47,825 bases of DNA from Bacteroidales bacterium (GTDB lineage Bacteria; Bacteroidota; Bacteroidia; Bacteroidales; WCHB1-69): positions 1 to 47,825 of the forward strand of contig JAITUN010000218.1 in the NCBI GenBank assembly GCA_031286285.1. Reading direction: 5' to 3'. The notes under the pieces were generated by a model that saw only the letters and a list, made by a program, of their open reading frames with translations, was not told the origin of the DNA and made no database searches. Positions 17,662 through 29,492 of the stretch are shown in pieces. Made by a program: the position numbers and the translations under genes. Positions within the stretch are counted from its first letter, which is position 1. The number at the start of each line of letters is the position of its first letter.

Positions 17662-19164
17662 TTAAAATTGAAAATAAATAAATGAATGTTCGTTACCTGT
17701 GCCATATTGTCCAAAAAACACAATTGAAAGCACCAATACAATATAAAAGATCCAACGTAAAATTCCGGGAATTTTATAAAAACCGGTTTCTATTATTTCT
17801 CCTTTCCACTCCCAAATGATCTCTTTCAGAAGCAAGATTCCCAAGAGGATGAATGATATTTTCAGCTCTGCTTCATTAAGTCCGAAGTTTATGATTTCAT
17901 TGATATGACTAAATCCAAGATTCATAAAACCGTCCATTGCGGCGTTAAATCCTTTTGCGCGGAAAAAAATGAGCGATATTGCCCATGCAGTGAAAATGAT
18001 CAATGATTTGAAAACGTGTGGCAAGAATTTTTCTCTTTCTATGGACAGTTTTTTGCTATTAAGAGTAAGAATAGGGTCTAGTAATATCAAAAACAATGCA
18101 TTGAGTGTTCCCCAGATCACGAAGTTCCATGAGGCTCCGTGCCACAACCCACTTATTGCAAACACGATAAGTATATTGAGAATGGTGCGTGCGTGTCCTT
18201 TACGACTTCCTCCAAGAGGTATATAAACATAGTCCATAAACCATGACGAGAGCGAAATATGCCAGCGTTTCCAGAAGTTACCGAAAGAAGTTGACAGATA
18301 TGGACTTTTGAAGTTTTTCATCAGATTAAAACCAAACAAAGTTCCTACACCTCGTGCAATGTCGGAATATGCCGAGAAGTCAGCATACAATTGGAAAGCG
18401 AAGAAAATCACACCCAAAACCATCGGGAAACCGTTTGCCGCAGTGGGGTTGTCATAAACCTTTTCAACCAAAACCGCAAGACGGTCGGCAATCATAATTT
18501 TTTTAAAAAACCCCCATGCCACAAGTAACATTGCAGAGCGAAAGGCTTCATAATCCGGCTTTTTTAAAGTTCCAAATTGCGGCAGGAAGTTTTTAGCCCT
18601 TTCAATAGGACCTGCTACAAGTTGCGGAAAAAAGCTTACAAAAGCGAAAAATTGTATCCAATCTTTTGCAGGCTCAGCCTGTTTTCGATACATATCAAGC
18701 GTATAGCTTAAAGTTTGGAAAGTATAGAAACTGATTCCCACCGGCAGCACTATGTTTAGTGTAGTGTGTGACAAATGGAAGTTAAACAAAGCAAACATGT
18801 CAGCAAGAGTGTCGGCAAAAAAATTAAAATATTTAAAAACTCCCAGAAAACTGATATTGACAACCACACTTACCCATAGCCAAAATTTCTTTTTTCGTAG
18901 AATCTCTTTAAGGGCAACGGGGTTTTCGACGGCAATAGATTCATCTTGGTTGAGTTTATACAGGTGTTTTCCTAAAAGATAATCCATCAATGAACTGATA
19001 ATGATAAGCGAGAGAAACCGCCAATCCCACCAGCCGTAAAACACATAACTTACTGTAAGCAGAAACAGGTTACGAAGTTTGACTTTTTTTCTGTTGAAAA
19101 GACTCCAATAGAGGATAAATACGAGCGGCAAAAAAACCGCAAAAGCAAATGAATTAAATAGCAT
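17662..19164 (-). CDS. MBOAT-family O-acyltransferase (AlgI/DltB-like)
   Basis: 500 aa polytopic; MLFNSFAFAVFLPLVFILYW, LPVGISFYTFQTLSYTLDMYR, FWKRWHISLSSWFMDYVYIPLGGSRKG, FAISGLWHGASWNFVIWG. Confidence 0.95.
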   Translation of the reverse strand: MLFNSFAFAVFLPLVFILYWSLFNRKKVKLRNLFLLTVSYVFYGWWDWRFLSLIIISSLMDYLLGKHLYKLNQDESIAVENPVALKEILRKKKFWLWVSVVVNISFLGVFKYFNFFADTLADMFALFNFHLSHTTLNIVLPVGISFYTFQTLSYTLDMYRKQAEPAKDWIQFFAFVSFFPQLVAGPIERAKNFLPQFGTLKKPDYEAFRSAMLLVAWGFFKKIMIADRLAVLVEKVYDNPTAANGFPMVLGVIFFAFQLYADFSAYSDIARGVGTLFGFNLMKNFKSPYLSTSFGNFWKRWHISLSSWFMDYVYIPLGGSRKGHARTILNILIVFAISGLWHGASWNFVIWGTLNALFLILLDPILTLNSKKLSIEREKFLPHVFKSLIIFTAWAISLIFFRAKGFNAAMDGFMNLGFSHINEIINFGLNEAELKISFILLGILLLKEIIWEWKGEIIETGFYKIPGILRWIFYIVLVLSIVFFGQYGTGNEHSFIYFQF

Positions 19165-19219
19165 TATATCAATATATTGATTTTTAATTTTTTAAGGAGA
19201 CACTCCAAAACTCACCAAT

Positions 19220-19250
19220 AACGCAGCAAATAAACAAAAAAATGAGTACA
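19220..19250. repeat. 31-bp exact direct repeat, copy 2 (upstream of the MBOAT gene)
   Basis: AACGCAGCAAATAAACAAAAAAATGAGTACA. Confidence 0.95.
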
Positions 19251-19337
19251 TATTTATAAAATCTTTATATTTCTACTAAAGTAACAATGTATAAAATACC
19301 GTTTTTTTATTTTTATGCTTAAACTCTTTAAATCTTA

Positions 19338-19345
19338 TATTTTTG
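19338..19345 (+). promoter_or_regulatory. -7 promoter element upstream of ftcD
   Basis: TATTTTTG (TAnnTTTG), 22 bp before the ATG at 19368. Confidence 0.5.
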
Positions 19346-19367
19346 CCGCCTAAAAAAAATAATAGAT

Positions 19368-21065
19368 ATGAAACAACTTATTGAATGTGTTCCTAATTTC
19401 AGTGAAGGACGTAATTTAGAGATTATTAAACAGATAACAGACGTTATCGAAAAGTCGGAAGGGGTAAAACTGTTGGATGTGGACCCCGGATTTTCCACCA
19501 ACAGAACCGTAGTTACTTTTGTTGGCGCTCCCGATGCGGTGATAAACACTGCCTTTCAGGTAATTAAAAAGGCGCAGGAATTGATAGATATGCGCCAGCA
19601 TCACGGCGACCATCCGCGCTTTGGGGCTACCGACGTGTGCCCGTTGGTTCCGGTGGCGAACATCTCGATGGAGGAAACGGCAGAATATGCCCGCAAATTA
19701 GCCAAAATGGTGGGAGAAGAGTTGAAAATTCCAATCTATTGTTACGAAAATGCAGCCTTTGAAGAGAAAAGGAGAAACTTGGCAAACTGCCGCCGTGGGG
19801 AGTACGAAGGGCTAAAAGAGAAACTGCTCAATCCCGAATGGAAACCAGACTTTGGTCCCGCAGAGTTTAATGACTCTGTTGCTAAAAGTGGCGCAACCGC
19901 CATTAGCGCCCGCGATTTTTTAATTGCCGTGAACTTTAATTTGAATACCACCTCCACCCGCCGCGCCAACGCCATCGCTTTCGACGTGCGCGAAATGGGA
20001 CGCCCGAAAAGAGAAGGAAACCCTATCACCGGAAAAATTATGAAAGATGAAAACGGAAACAATATTATGATTCCGGGGACTCTCAAAGGAACTAAGGCTA
20101 TTGGCTGGTTTATTGAAGAATACGGAATTGCGCAAGTCTCCATGAATATTACCAATACTTCCGAAACACCACTGCATATTGCTTTTGAAGAGGTGCGGAA
20201 AAAAGCCGAAGAGCGCGGTATCCGCGTTTCCGGAACTGAAATCGTTGGGCTCGTTCCTAAAAAATCGTTGATGGATGCCGGTTTCTACTTCCTGAAGAAA
20301 CAACAACGCTCGTTGGGCATTGACGAAAAAGAAGTAATGAAAATAGCCGTGAAATCTATGGGATTGGATGACCTAAAGCCGTTTGACCCCGCGGAAAAAG
20401 TAATTGAATATCTATTGGAGAAAGAGCAATCCTCCAAAAAATTGATGGATATGACCTGCTCAGGGTTTGCCAATGAAACCGCTTCTGAGAGTCCGGCGCC
20501 GGGCGGTGGGTCTATCTCTGCCTACATGGGTGCGTTGGGCGCGGCGTTGGGCGCAATGGTGGCAAACCTCTCTTCGCACAAACCCGGATGGGACGAACGC
20601 TGGGAAGAGTTTTCCGACTACGCCGTGAAAGGACAAAAACTGAAAGATGAACTGATTTGGTTAGTAGATGAAGATACACATTCTTTCAACCTGATTATGA
20701 ATGCTATGGGAATGCCCAAAGGAAACGATGAAGAGAAGACGGCTCGCAAAAAAGCGATGGAAGAAGCCACCAAATACGCCATCGAAATCCCTTTCAGAAC
20801 GGTACAACGCGCTTACGAAGTTTTTGACCTTTGCCAAGCAATGATTGAGAAAGGAAACCCCAATTCCGTTACCGATGCCGGAGTGGGCGTGCTATGCGCC
20901 AAAGCCGCGGTAATAGGCGCCTACTTAAATGTACGTATCAACGCCGCAGGTTTGGAAGACAAAACCTTTGCGGAAAATATGGTGGCAAAAGCGAAAGATT
21001 ATGTTGAAAAAGCAACGGATAGAGAACGTGAACTGATGTTGAAAGTGGAGAATATTATTGGATAA
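19368..21065 (+). CDS. ftcD: Bifunctional glutamate formimidoyltransferase / formimidoyltetrahydrofolate cyclodeaminase
   Basis: 565 aa; IECVPNFSEGRNLEIIKQI, DHPRFGATDVCPLVPV; C-terminal cyclodeaminase ETASESPAPGGGSISAYMGALGAALGAMVANLS. Confidence 0.95.
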   Translation: MKQLIECVPNFSEGRNLEIIKQITDVIEKSEGVKLLDVDPGFSTNRTVVTFVGAPDAVINTAFQVIKKAQELIDMRQHHGDHPRFGATDVCPLVPVANISMEETAEYARKLAKMVGEELKIPIYCYENAAFEEKRRNLANCRRGEYEGLKEKLLNPEWKPDFGPAEFNDSVAKSGATAISARDFLIAVNFNLNTTSTRRANAIAFDVREMGRPKREGNPITGKIMKDENGNNIMIPGTLKGTKAIGWFIEEYGIAQVSMNITNTSETPLHIAFEEVRKKAEERGIRVSGTEIVGLVPKKSLMDAGFYFLKKQQRSLGIDEKEVMKIAVKSMGLDDLKPFDPAEKVIEYLLEKEQSSKKLMDMTCSGFANETASESPAPGGGSISAYMGALGAALGAMVANLSSHKPGWDERWEEFSDYAVKGQKLKDELIWLVDEDTHSFNLIMNAMGMPKGNDEEKTARKKAMEEATKYAIEIPFRTVQRAYEVFDLCQAMIEKGNPNSVTDAGVGVLCAKAAVIGAYLNVRINAAGLEDKTFAENMVAKAKDYVEKATDRERELMLKVENIIG

Positions 21066-21146
21066 TATTTCAATAGTTTCTAAGAAAATAGCTAAATAAA
21101 ATATCAAAATCCCGAATTATTATAATTTCGCGCCAAAATTAACACT

Positions 21147-22448
21147 ATGAAAGTATTGATGTTTGGGTGGGAGTTTCCCCCGCACATTGCAGGTGGTCTA
21201 GGTACCGCTTGTTACGGACTTACAAAAGGATTGGCAAAAAACAATGTGGATGTGCTTTTTGTGATGCCTAAGGCTTCCAAAGATGAAGATGAAACTTACG
21301 TGAAAATTATCAATGCCAGCGATGTAGAAGTGAACACACGGTTCACGCATTTGCATACTTTTTCTGAAAATGTGCAATTTTTGGAAGTAGAGTCAAAATT
21401 GGTGCCTTATATCGGTTTGGACGAGTATTATCATATTGTTGACCAATTGCATAGCGGCGTTTTTGAAGAAGAAGAGATGGGCGAAAAACGAAAATATGAG
21501 TTCTCCGGAAAATATACCCAAAACCTGATGAACGAAATTGAACATTATGCCATTGTGGCTGCGGAGATTGCACGCAATTATGAGTTCGACATTATCCATG
21601 CTCACGACTGGCTCACCTACAAAGCAGGTATTGCTGCCCGAAAGGTGAGCGGAAAACCATTGGTGGTTCACATTCACGCCACCGAATTTGACCGCTCAAG
21701 CGAACACAATAGAAACGACATCGTTTACGGTTTGGAAAGATATGGAATGAACGAAGCAGATGCTGTTTGTGCAGTAAGCGATCTGACCCGAAATATTGTG
21801 ATTCAAAAGTATGGAGTCTCTGCTGAAAAAGTATTTACGCTGCACAATGCGGTGGAACCTACCGGAAAACAAGTGGTTCGTGAAAAATATGTGGAAGAAA
21901 AAATAGTAACTTTTTTAGGGCGTGTAACTTTCCAAAAAGGACCCGAATATTTTGTGGAAGCTGCCAAAAAAGTGCTGGAAAAAGTTCCTAACGTGCGTTT
22001 TGTGCTTGCCGGAGATGGCGACAAGATGGCGCAAACCATCAGTCGCGTTGCCGAATTGGGAATTGCAGACCGTTTCCATTTTACAGGCTTTTTAAGAGGT
22101 TCCGACATTGACTTGATGTTTGGCATGAGCGATGTATATGTAATGCCCTCTATTTCAGAACCGTTCGGCATATCACCTTTGGAAGCGATGCAAGCGCACG
22201 TACCCACCATCATTTCAAAACAATCGGGGGTGGCCGAAGTGCTTACTCATGCTATTAAAGTGGATTTTTGGGATATTGACGGCATGGCCGACGCTATCTA
22301 CGGAATTGTCAATTATCCCGCGCTATCCCATTTTTTTGCCGTAAAAGGAAAAGAGGATGTGGATAATTTGAAATGGGAGCATGTTGCAAAAAAACTGAAA
22401 GGAATTTATGAACATACCATTGATGTTGTGATAACTATTAAGAGTTAA
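21147..22448 (+). CDS. Glycosyltransferase (glycogen synthase-like, GT4/GT5)
   Basis: 433 aa; MKVLMFGWEFPPHIAGGLGTACYGLTKGL, DIIHAHDWLTYKAGIAAR, MPSISEPFGISPLEAMQA. Confidence 0.9.
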   Translation: MKVLMFGWEFPPHIAGGLGTACYGLTKGLAKNNVDVLFVMPKASKDEDETYVKIINASDVEVNTRFTHLHTFSENVQFLEVESKLVPYIGLDEYYHIVDQLHSGVFEEEEMGEKRKYEFSGKYTQNLMNEIEHYAIVAAEIARNYEFDIIHAHDWLTYKAGIAARKVSGKPLVVHIHATEFDRSSEHNRNDIVYGLERYGMNEADAVCAVSDLTRNIVIQKYGVSAEKVFTLHNAVEPTGKQVVREKYVEEKIVTFLGRVTFQKGPEYFVEAAKKVLEKVPNVRFVLAGDGDKMAQTISRVAELGIADRFHFTGFLRGSDIDLMFGMSDVYVMPSISEPFGISPLEAMQAHVPTIISKQSGVAEVLTHAIKVDFWDIDGMADAIYGIVNYPALSHFFAVKGKEDVDNLKWEHVAKKLKGIYEHTIDVVITIKS

Positions 22449-22489
22449 GTGGGTTTTGAAAGAAAAATAGTGTAAGCTACAAACTTAAT

Positions 22490-23461
22490 ATGCAAATTGA
22501 TTCTTTTATAATCAAACAATTAGCCCAAAATTGTGGTTTTGACTTATGCGGGATAGCAAAAGCAAAACCCCTTTCTATTGCAAAAGAACGTTTTGAAAAT
22601 GCAGTAGCCAATAATTTTCATGCTAAAAAAGAGTATTTGGAACGCGATATTGAAAGACGTTTTCATCCTGCTTTATTATTCGATAATTGTAAAACGGTGA
22701 TTGTTTGTGGATTTAATTATAATATGAGAGAGAGGGCATGCGAGAAGCGGGAAAGCGCTCACCGTACTCAAAACAATCTTGAGAAATATAAGATTTCGAA
22801 ATACGCGCAAATCAAAGATTACCATGTGTTTATGAAAGAAAAATTGGAACGGTTGGCGCAGGGGTTGAAAGATAAATATGGAGATTTTAATTATAAAACC
22901 ACAGTGGATTCTTCAACAATATCTGAAAAAGCATGGGCAGTTCAAGCAGGGGTTGGCTATTATGGAAAAAATGGAATCATTCAAACTTCTCTCGGCTCTT
23001 TTGTTTTTTTGGGTGTTTTATTGATAGACAAAGATGTAGATAAGTACGAAGAACCAAGCAATAGAAATTGCGGAAATTGTTGCTTGTGTATGGCTGCCTG
23101 CCCAAATCGGGCAATTATTGCCCCCTATTGTGTTGATAGCAACCGTTGTATATCAACTATTAATTTAAATAAAAATGAAACAAACTTTTCAAGTATCGCA
23201 CAATATGGTTGGATCGTTGGTTGTGATGAATGTCAGGAGGTTTGCCCAAACAATAAACAAGCGCCAATAAGTAAAGAAGCTCTTGCACTACAGGCTTCAT
23301 TTTTTGATAATCAAAACAAGATTTTAGAAACGCTGACACCCGAATCGTTCGAATGCAATTTTAAGGATACTAATATCTATAAGCTTAAGTATGAGGGACT
23401 AAAAATAAGGATGGAAGCCGTTGAGAATTATTTTCAAATACAACAGAATCGGTTTTGTTAA
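22490..23461 (+). CDS. queG: Epoxyqueuosine reductase
   Basis: 323 aa; two 4Fe-4S motifs CGNCCLCMAACPNRAI and CDECQEVCPNN; DSSTISEKAWAVQAGVGYYGKNGIIQT. Confidence 0.93.
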   Translation: MQIDSFIIKQLAQNCGFDLCGIAKAKPLSIAKERFENAVANNFHAKKEYLERDIERRFHPALLFDNCKTVIVCGFNYNMRERACEKRESAHRTQNNLEKYKISKYAQIKDYHVFMKEKLERLAQGLKDKYGDFNYKTTVDSSTISEKAWAVQAGVGYYGKNGIIQTSLGSFVFLGVLLIDKDVDKYEEPSNRNCGNCCLCMAACPNRAIIAPYCVDSNRCISTINLNKNETNFSSIAQYGWIVGCDECQEVCPNNKQAPISKEALALQASFFDNQNKILETLTPESFECNFKDTNIYKLKYEGLKIRMEAVENYFQIQQNRFC

Positions 23462-23498
23462 AAAACACAAAAAGATATTTTTCCCCCCTTTTTTTTGC

Positions 23499-23506
23499 TA
23501 TATTTG
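23499..23506 (+). promoter_or_regulatory. -7 promoter element upstream of gyrB
   Basis: TATATTTG (TAnnTTTG). Confidence 0.45.
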
Positions 23507-23518
23507 CAGACTTTTTGA

Positions 23519-25519
<2,001 letters not shown>

Positions 25520-25530
25520 AGAATTAAAAT

Positions 25531-25558
25531 AATCCAAAATCCAAAATCCAAAATTTGA
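25531..25558 (+). repeat. Heptamer array (AATCCAA)3 between gyrB and ftsE
   Basis: aatccaaaatccaaaatccaaaatttga; three exact 7-bp units plus a degenerate one. Confidence 0.8.
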
Positions 25559-25567
25559 AGATTATAT

Positions 25568-26257
25568 ATGGAAGAATTTAATACACCTAAGCCTATCATT
25601 TCATTAAAAAATATTGATATTTATCAAAAAAAATTGATGATTTTGAATAATATTACAATTACCATCAACAAAGGAGAAGTTGTTTATTTGATAGGAAAAA
25701 CAGGTACGGGAAAATCTTCCATTCTCAAACTTCTAATCGCCGATGAAAAAGCCCATGGTGAACATGCTGAAATTGTAGGTTATGATTTGAAAACTATTAA
25801 AAATAAACAGATCCCATTTTTACGTCGTAAATTGGGAGTTATCTTTCAAGACTACCAACTTCTATCAGAAAAAACAGTTTTTGAAAATTTGGGAAATGCC
25901 CTTAAAGCTATTGGGTGCAAAGAAAAAGATGAACGTTATGAAAGAGTTATGAAAGCACTTGATATGGTTGGGCTGGGAACCAAACACTTTAAATATCCAC
26001 ACCAACTTTCAGGGGGAGAGCAGCAACGCGTGTGTATTGCACGATCATTGCTTAACGACCCGGAACTCTTGATTGCAGACGAACCCACCGGAAACTTAGA
26101 CCCCATTACTTCTGAAGAAATTTTTCAAATATTTCACCACATTAACCAAAAAGGAACCACCGTCTTAATTGCAACACACGACTTCTTGATGATCGATAAA
26201 TTCCCCTCGCGCTCGTTGCTTATTGAAGATGGTAAAATAATAGATTCAGGATTATGA
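25568..26257 (+). CDS. ftsE: FtsE-like ABC transporter ATP-binding protein
   Basis: 229 aa; Walker A GKTGTGKSS, LSGGEQQRVCIARSLLNDPELLIADEPTGNLDP. Confidence 0.85.
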   Translation: MEEFNTPKPIISLKNIDIYQKKLMILNNITITINKGEVVYLIGKTGTGKSSILKLLIADEKAHGEHAEIVGYDLKTIKNKQIPFLRRKLGVIFQDYQLLSEKTVFENLGNALKAIGCKEKDERYERVMKALDMVGLGTKHFKYPHQLSGGEQQRVCIARSLLNDPELLIADEPTGNLDPITSEEIFQIFHHINQKGTTVLIATHDFLMIDKFPSRSLLIEDGKIIDSGL

Positions 26258-27144
26258 TTTCAGTACTTATTCCAATTTACAATTTTAATGTTGCAAAATT
26301 AGTGAAAGACTTGCATGCACAACTTAATTATGCAAACGTGGATTTCGAAATTATTTTGGGCGATGACGCCTCTTCAGAACCTCACGCTAACGATAAATTA
26401 ATAAACTTACAAGGCGTTTCCTATTTCTCTTTGCCTGAAAATATCGGAAGAGCAAGAATGAGAAATTTATTAGCTGAAAAAGCAAGCTTTCCATGCTTAT
26501 TATTTATGGACTGTGATGCCGCAGTATTATCTTCCAGCTACATAAATAATTACATTCTAGAAATATCAAGAAACTCAAAACCGGTTTGTATTATTGGCGG
26601 AGTAGCTTATCGCCCTCAAAAACCGAACCCAAAATACTATTTGAGGTGGCACTACGGTAAAGAAAGAGAAACCTCAGATGCTACCATTAGAAATCTTAAA
26701 CCATACAAATCATTTACTTCTTTTAATGCAGTGTTCTCTAAATCAGTATTTGACATTGTGAAATTTGATGAATCATTTTCTACGTATGGAAATGAAGATA
26801 CTTTTTTTGGAAACCAGTTAAGAAGCGCTAAAGTCCCCGTTGTTCACATTAATAATCCTCTGTATCACGATGGTTTGGATACTAATGAAGATTATTTGAA
26901 GAAAGTAGAAACTTCTATTGATAATTTAATCTCATTATTAAATGCAAGGAAAATAGACTCCGGGTTTATTAATGAAAATAAATTGTTGGCTATTTATTTC
27001 AAATGCAAAAGCTTAAGGTCTCTTCCTTTTATCAGGATGTTTTACAAATTATTTCTTAACAATATTAGGCAAAAAATATTAAGAAAGCCCTCTATCTTCT
27101 GGTTAGACCTCTATAAATTAGGCTATTTAGTGAAAAATTTCTAA
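26254..27144 (+). CDS. Glycosyltransferase family 2
   Basis: 296 aa; MISVLIPIYNFNVAKLVKDL, FEIILGDDASSE, LFMDCDAAV. ATGA overlap with ftsE stop. Confidence 0.9.
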   Translation: MISVLIPIYNFNVAKLVKDLHAQLNYANVDFEIILGDDASSEPHANDKLINLQGVSYFSLPENIGRARMRNLLAEKASFPCLLFMDCDAAVLSSSYINNYILEISRNSKPVCIIGGVAYRPQKPNPKYYLRWHYGKERETSDATIRNLKPYKSFTSFNAVFSKSVFDIVKFDESFSTYGNEDTFFGNQLRSAKVPVVHINNPLYHDGLDTNEDYLKKVETSIDNLISLLNARKIDSGFINENKLLAIYFKCKSLRSLPFIRMFYKLFLNNIRQKILRKPSIFWLDLYKLGYLVKNF

Positions 27145-28245
27145 ATGAAACGAATTGTCATTTCGGTAACCAATGATTTATACAGCGACCAACGCGTAGA
27201 TAAAGTTTGTAATACGCTTACTCGGATGGGCTTTTTTGTTTTGTTGATCGGAAGATGTTATAGAAATTCCCCAAAACTATCAAATAGAAATTATCAAACC
27301 AAACGCTTTCATCTTTTTTTTAAAACCGGCCCCTTTTTTTATGCCGAATTTAACTTCAAATTATTTTTTTATCTATTATTTACAAAAGTTGATATATTGA
27401 TAGCCAATGATTTAGACACCCTGCTTCCCAATGTGTTTGTGAAAAAAATCAGAAAAAAAAAATTGGTATATGATGCCCATGAATATTTCTGTGGTATCTT
27501 AGAGATTCAACATCGTCCACTTGTAAAAAAAATATGGCAGCACATTGAAAGATATTGTTTTCCTAAAACAGATGCGATAATTACTGTAAGCCAATCTATT
27601 GCAGAAAAATACAAAGAAGAATACGGGAAAGAAGTAGCGGTGGTAAGAAACATTCCTGTGTTGGATACATTGAGTAAAACTGAGCAACAACCGAATGAGA
27701 AACCTGTAATTATTTTGCAGGGCAATGCCATTCACAAAGATAGAGGTGGCGAGGAGATTATTGAAGCCATGCCTTTTATAGATCATGCTAATTTATTGAT
27801 TGTGGGTCAAGGAGATATGATTCCTGCGATGAAAGAGCGTGTTGTAGCGCTTGGTTTACAGGAAAGGGTTACTTTCACAGGTAGAGTTACACCGGAAATA
27901 CTCAAAACATACACAGTTTCAGCTGATTTGGGTATTGCCTTTGACAAGAACGTAAGTCCAAATCACTACTATAGTTTACCCAACAAACTTTTTGAATATA
28001 TCCATGCAGGAGTACCGGTTATTTCGAGTGATTTGCCGGAAAGAAAGCGTATTATTGAAAAATATGGTGTTGGCAAACTCCTTCCGGATTTAGCGCCTCA
28101 AACTGTATCCGATACTATAAATTTCATCTTGAAGAATAAGACACTACTTGCTCAATTAAAAGAAAATTGCAAGGCTGCTACCCAAGTACTTAATTGGGAA
28201 AACGAAGAAAAAATAATTCAAAAAATATACTCAGATTTTATTTGA
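27145..28245 (+). CDS. Glycosyltransferase family 4
   Basis: 366 aa; VISVTNDLYSDQRVDKVCNTLTRMG, LVYDAHEYF, LPNKLFEYIHAGVPVISSDLPE. Confidence 0.9.
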   Translation: MKRIVISVTNDLYSDQRVDKVCNTLTRMGFFVLLIGRCYRNSPKLSNRNYQTKRFHLFFKTGPFFYAEFNFKLFFYLLFTKVDILIANDLDTLLPNVFVKKIRKKKLVYDAHEYFCGILEIQHRPLVKKIWQHIERYCFPKTDAIITVSQSIAEKYKEEYGKEVAVVRNIPVLDTLSKTEQQPNEKPVIILQGNAIHKDRGGEEIIEAMPFIDHANLLIVGQGDMIPAMKERVVALGLQERVTFTGRVTPEILKTYTVSADLGIAFDKNVSPNHYYSLPNKLFEYIHAGVPVISSDLPERKRIIEKYGVGKLLPDLAPQTVSDTINFILKNKTLLAQLKENCKAATQVLNWENEEKIIQKIYSDFI

Positions 28246-29316
28246 AGTTAAAGGGTAATTAAGGATTGTTTCAACAATCTTTTTTGCAGCATTTCCATCT
28301 CCATACAAATTTTGGTTGAAACAGGACTCAGGAAGCGAAATCATTTTTTCCACACTATGAATAATATTGCTGTAATCACCCAACGAAAGTATATTACACT
28401 GAGAGCTAACTAATTCCGTCCATTCAGTTTCTTCGCGCAATGTAATACATGGTTTTTTTAAAAAATAAGCTTCTTTTTGAAGTCCGCCGCTATCTGTCAT
28501 TACCAAGATACAATCCATCAACAACGCAATCATGTCTAAATAGCTTACAGGTTCAACGAAATGAATATGTGATTTAGCAAAATTATAGTTCATTTTTTCT
28601 AATTTTTCCTTAGTACGTGGATGTAAAGGTAAAATCATTTCGTATTTTTCAGCCACCTTTTCAAGGGCATTGAATATCACTTGTAACTTTTCAGGATTAT
28701 CAGTGTTTTCAGCACGATGCACAGTAGTTATAATTTTGTACTTGCAATTATTTAACTTCTTGATTTTCTTCCGAAAAAACATCGCAGCATCCAACATCAC
28801 ATCCCCCGTTTTCACAACAAGCGTTGATTTACTAATTAATCTTTCATAATTAAGATTCGCAACTGCTTGGTCAGTTGGTGCAAACAAAATAGTAGCGATT
28901 CTATCGGTAAGGATACGGTTAATCTCTTCGGGCATTGCCATATTAAAAGAGCGTAAACCGGCTTCCACATGTGCAATCTTTACATGTAGCTTAGCAGCTG
29001 CAAGCGCACCGGCTAAAGTAGAATTTGTATCTCCATAAACTAATACCCAATCCGGATTTTCTTCAACAATAATCGCTTCAATTTTTTCGAGCATTTGACC
29101 GGTCATTGCTCCGTGATTTAATCCATTAATATTCAGATTGTAAGTAGGCTTTTGTATCTCCATCTCTTCAAAAAAAATATCCGACATATTGGTGTCGAAA
29201 TGTTGCCCCGTATGCACTAAAACCTCTTTGATATTTGAAAATTGCTTCATAGCCCGGCTTACTATTGCAGCTTTTACAAATTGTGGGCGTGCACCTACTA
29301 CAGTTAGAATAGTCAT
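28231..29316 (-). CDS. wecB: UDP-N-acetylglucosamine 2-epimerase (non-hydrolysing)
   Basis: Likely start MTILTVVGARPQFVKAAIVSRAM at 29316 (ORF track extends to 29403); VHTGQHFDTNMSDIFFEE, VYGDTNSTLAGALAAAKLHVKIAHVEAGLRSFN, LMTDSGGLQKEAYFLKKPCITLR. Confidence 0.95.
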   Translation of the reverse strand: MTILTVVGARPQFVKAAIVSRAMKQFSNIKEVLVHTGQHFDTNMSDIFFEEMEIQKPTYNLNINGLNHGAMTGQMLEKIEAIIVEENPDWVLVYGDTNSTLAGALAAAKLHVKIAHVEAGLRSFNMAMPEEINRILTDRIATILFAPTDQAVANLNYERLISKSTLVVKTGDVMLDAAMFFRKKIKKLNNCKYKIITTVHRAENTDNPEKLQVIFNALEKVAEKYEMILPLHPRTKEKLEKMNYNFAKSHIHFVEPVSYLDMIALLMDCILVMTDSGGLQKEAYFLKKPCITLREETEWTELVSSQCNILSLGDYSNIIHSVEKMISLPESCFNQNLYGDGNAAKKIVETILNYPLTSNKI

Positions 29317-29492
29317 GATACGTAAAATTTTGGTTCTTAAAAAATCTTCATAAGTAAACAATACAGTATCAAATAACTTATAAATGTATAAAAATATTGT
29401 CAAAAAAAAAAATATGTATGAGCCATTGCTGTAATATCATGAAAAATAATACCTTTGCCACAATATTGAAATTTATTAATTCTCTTTATTCA

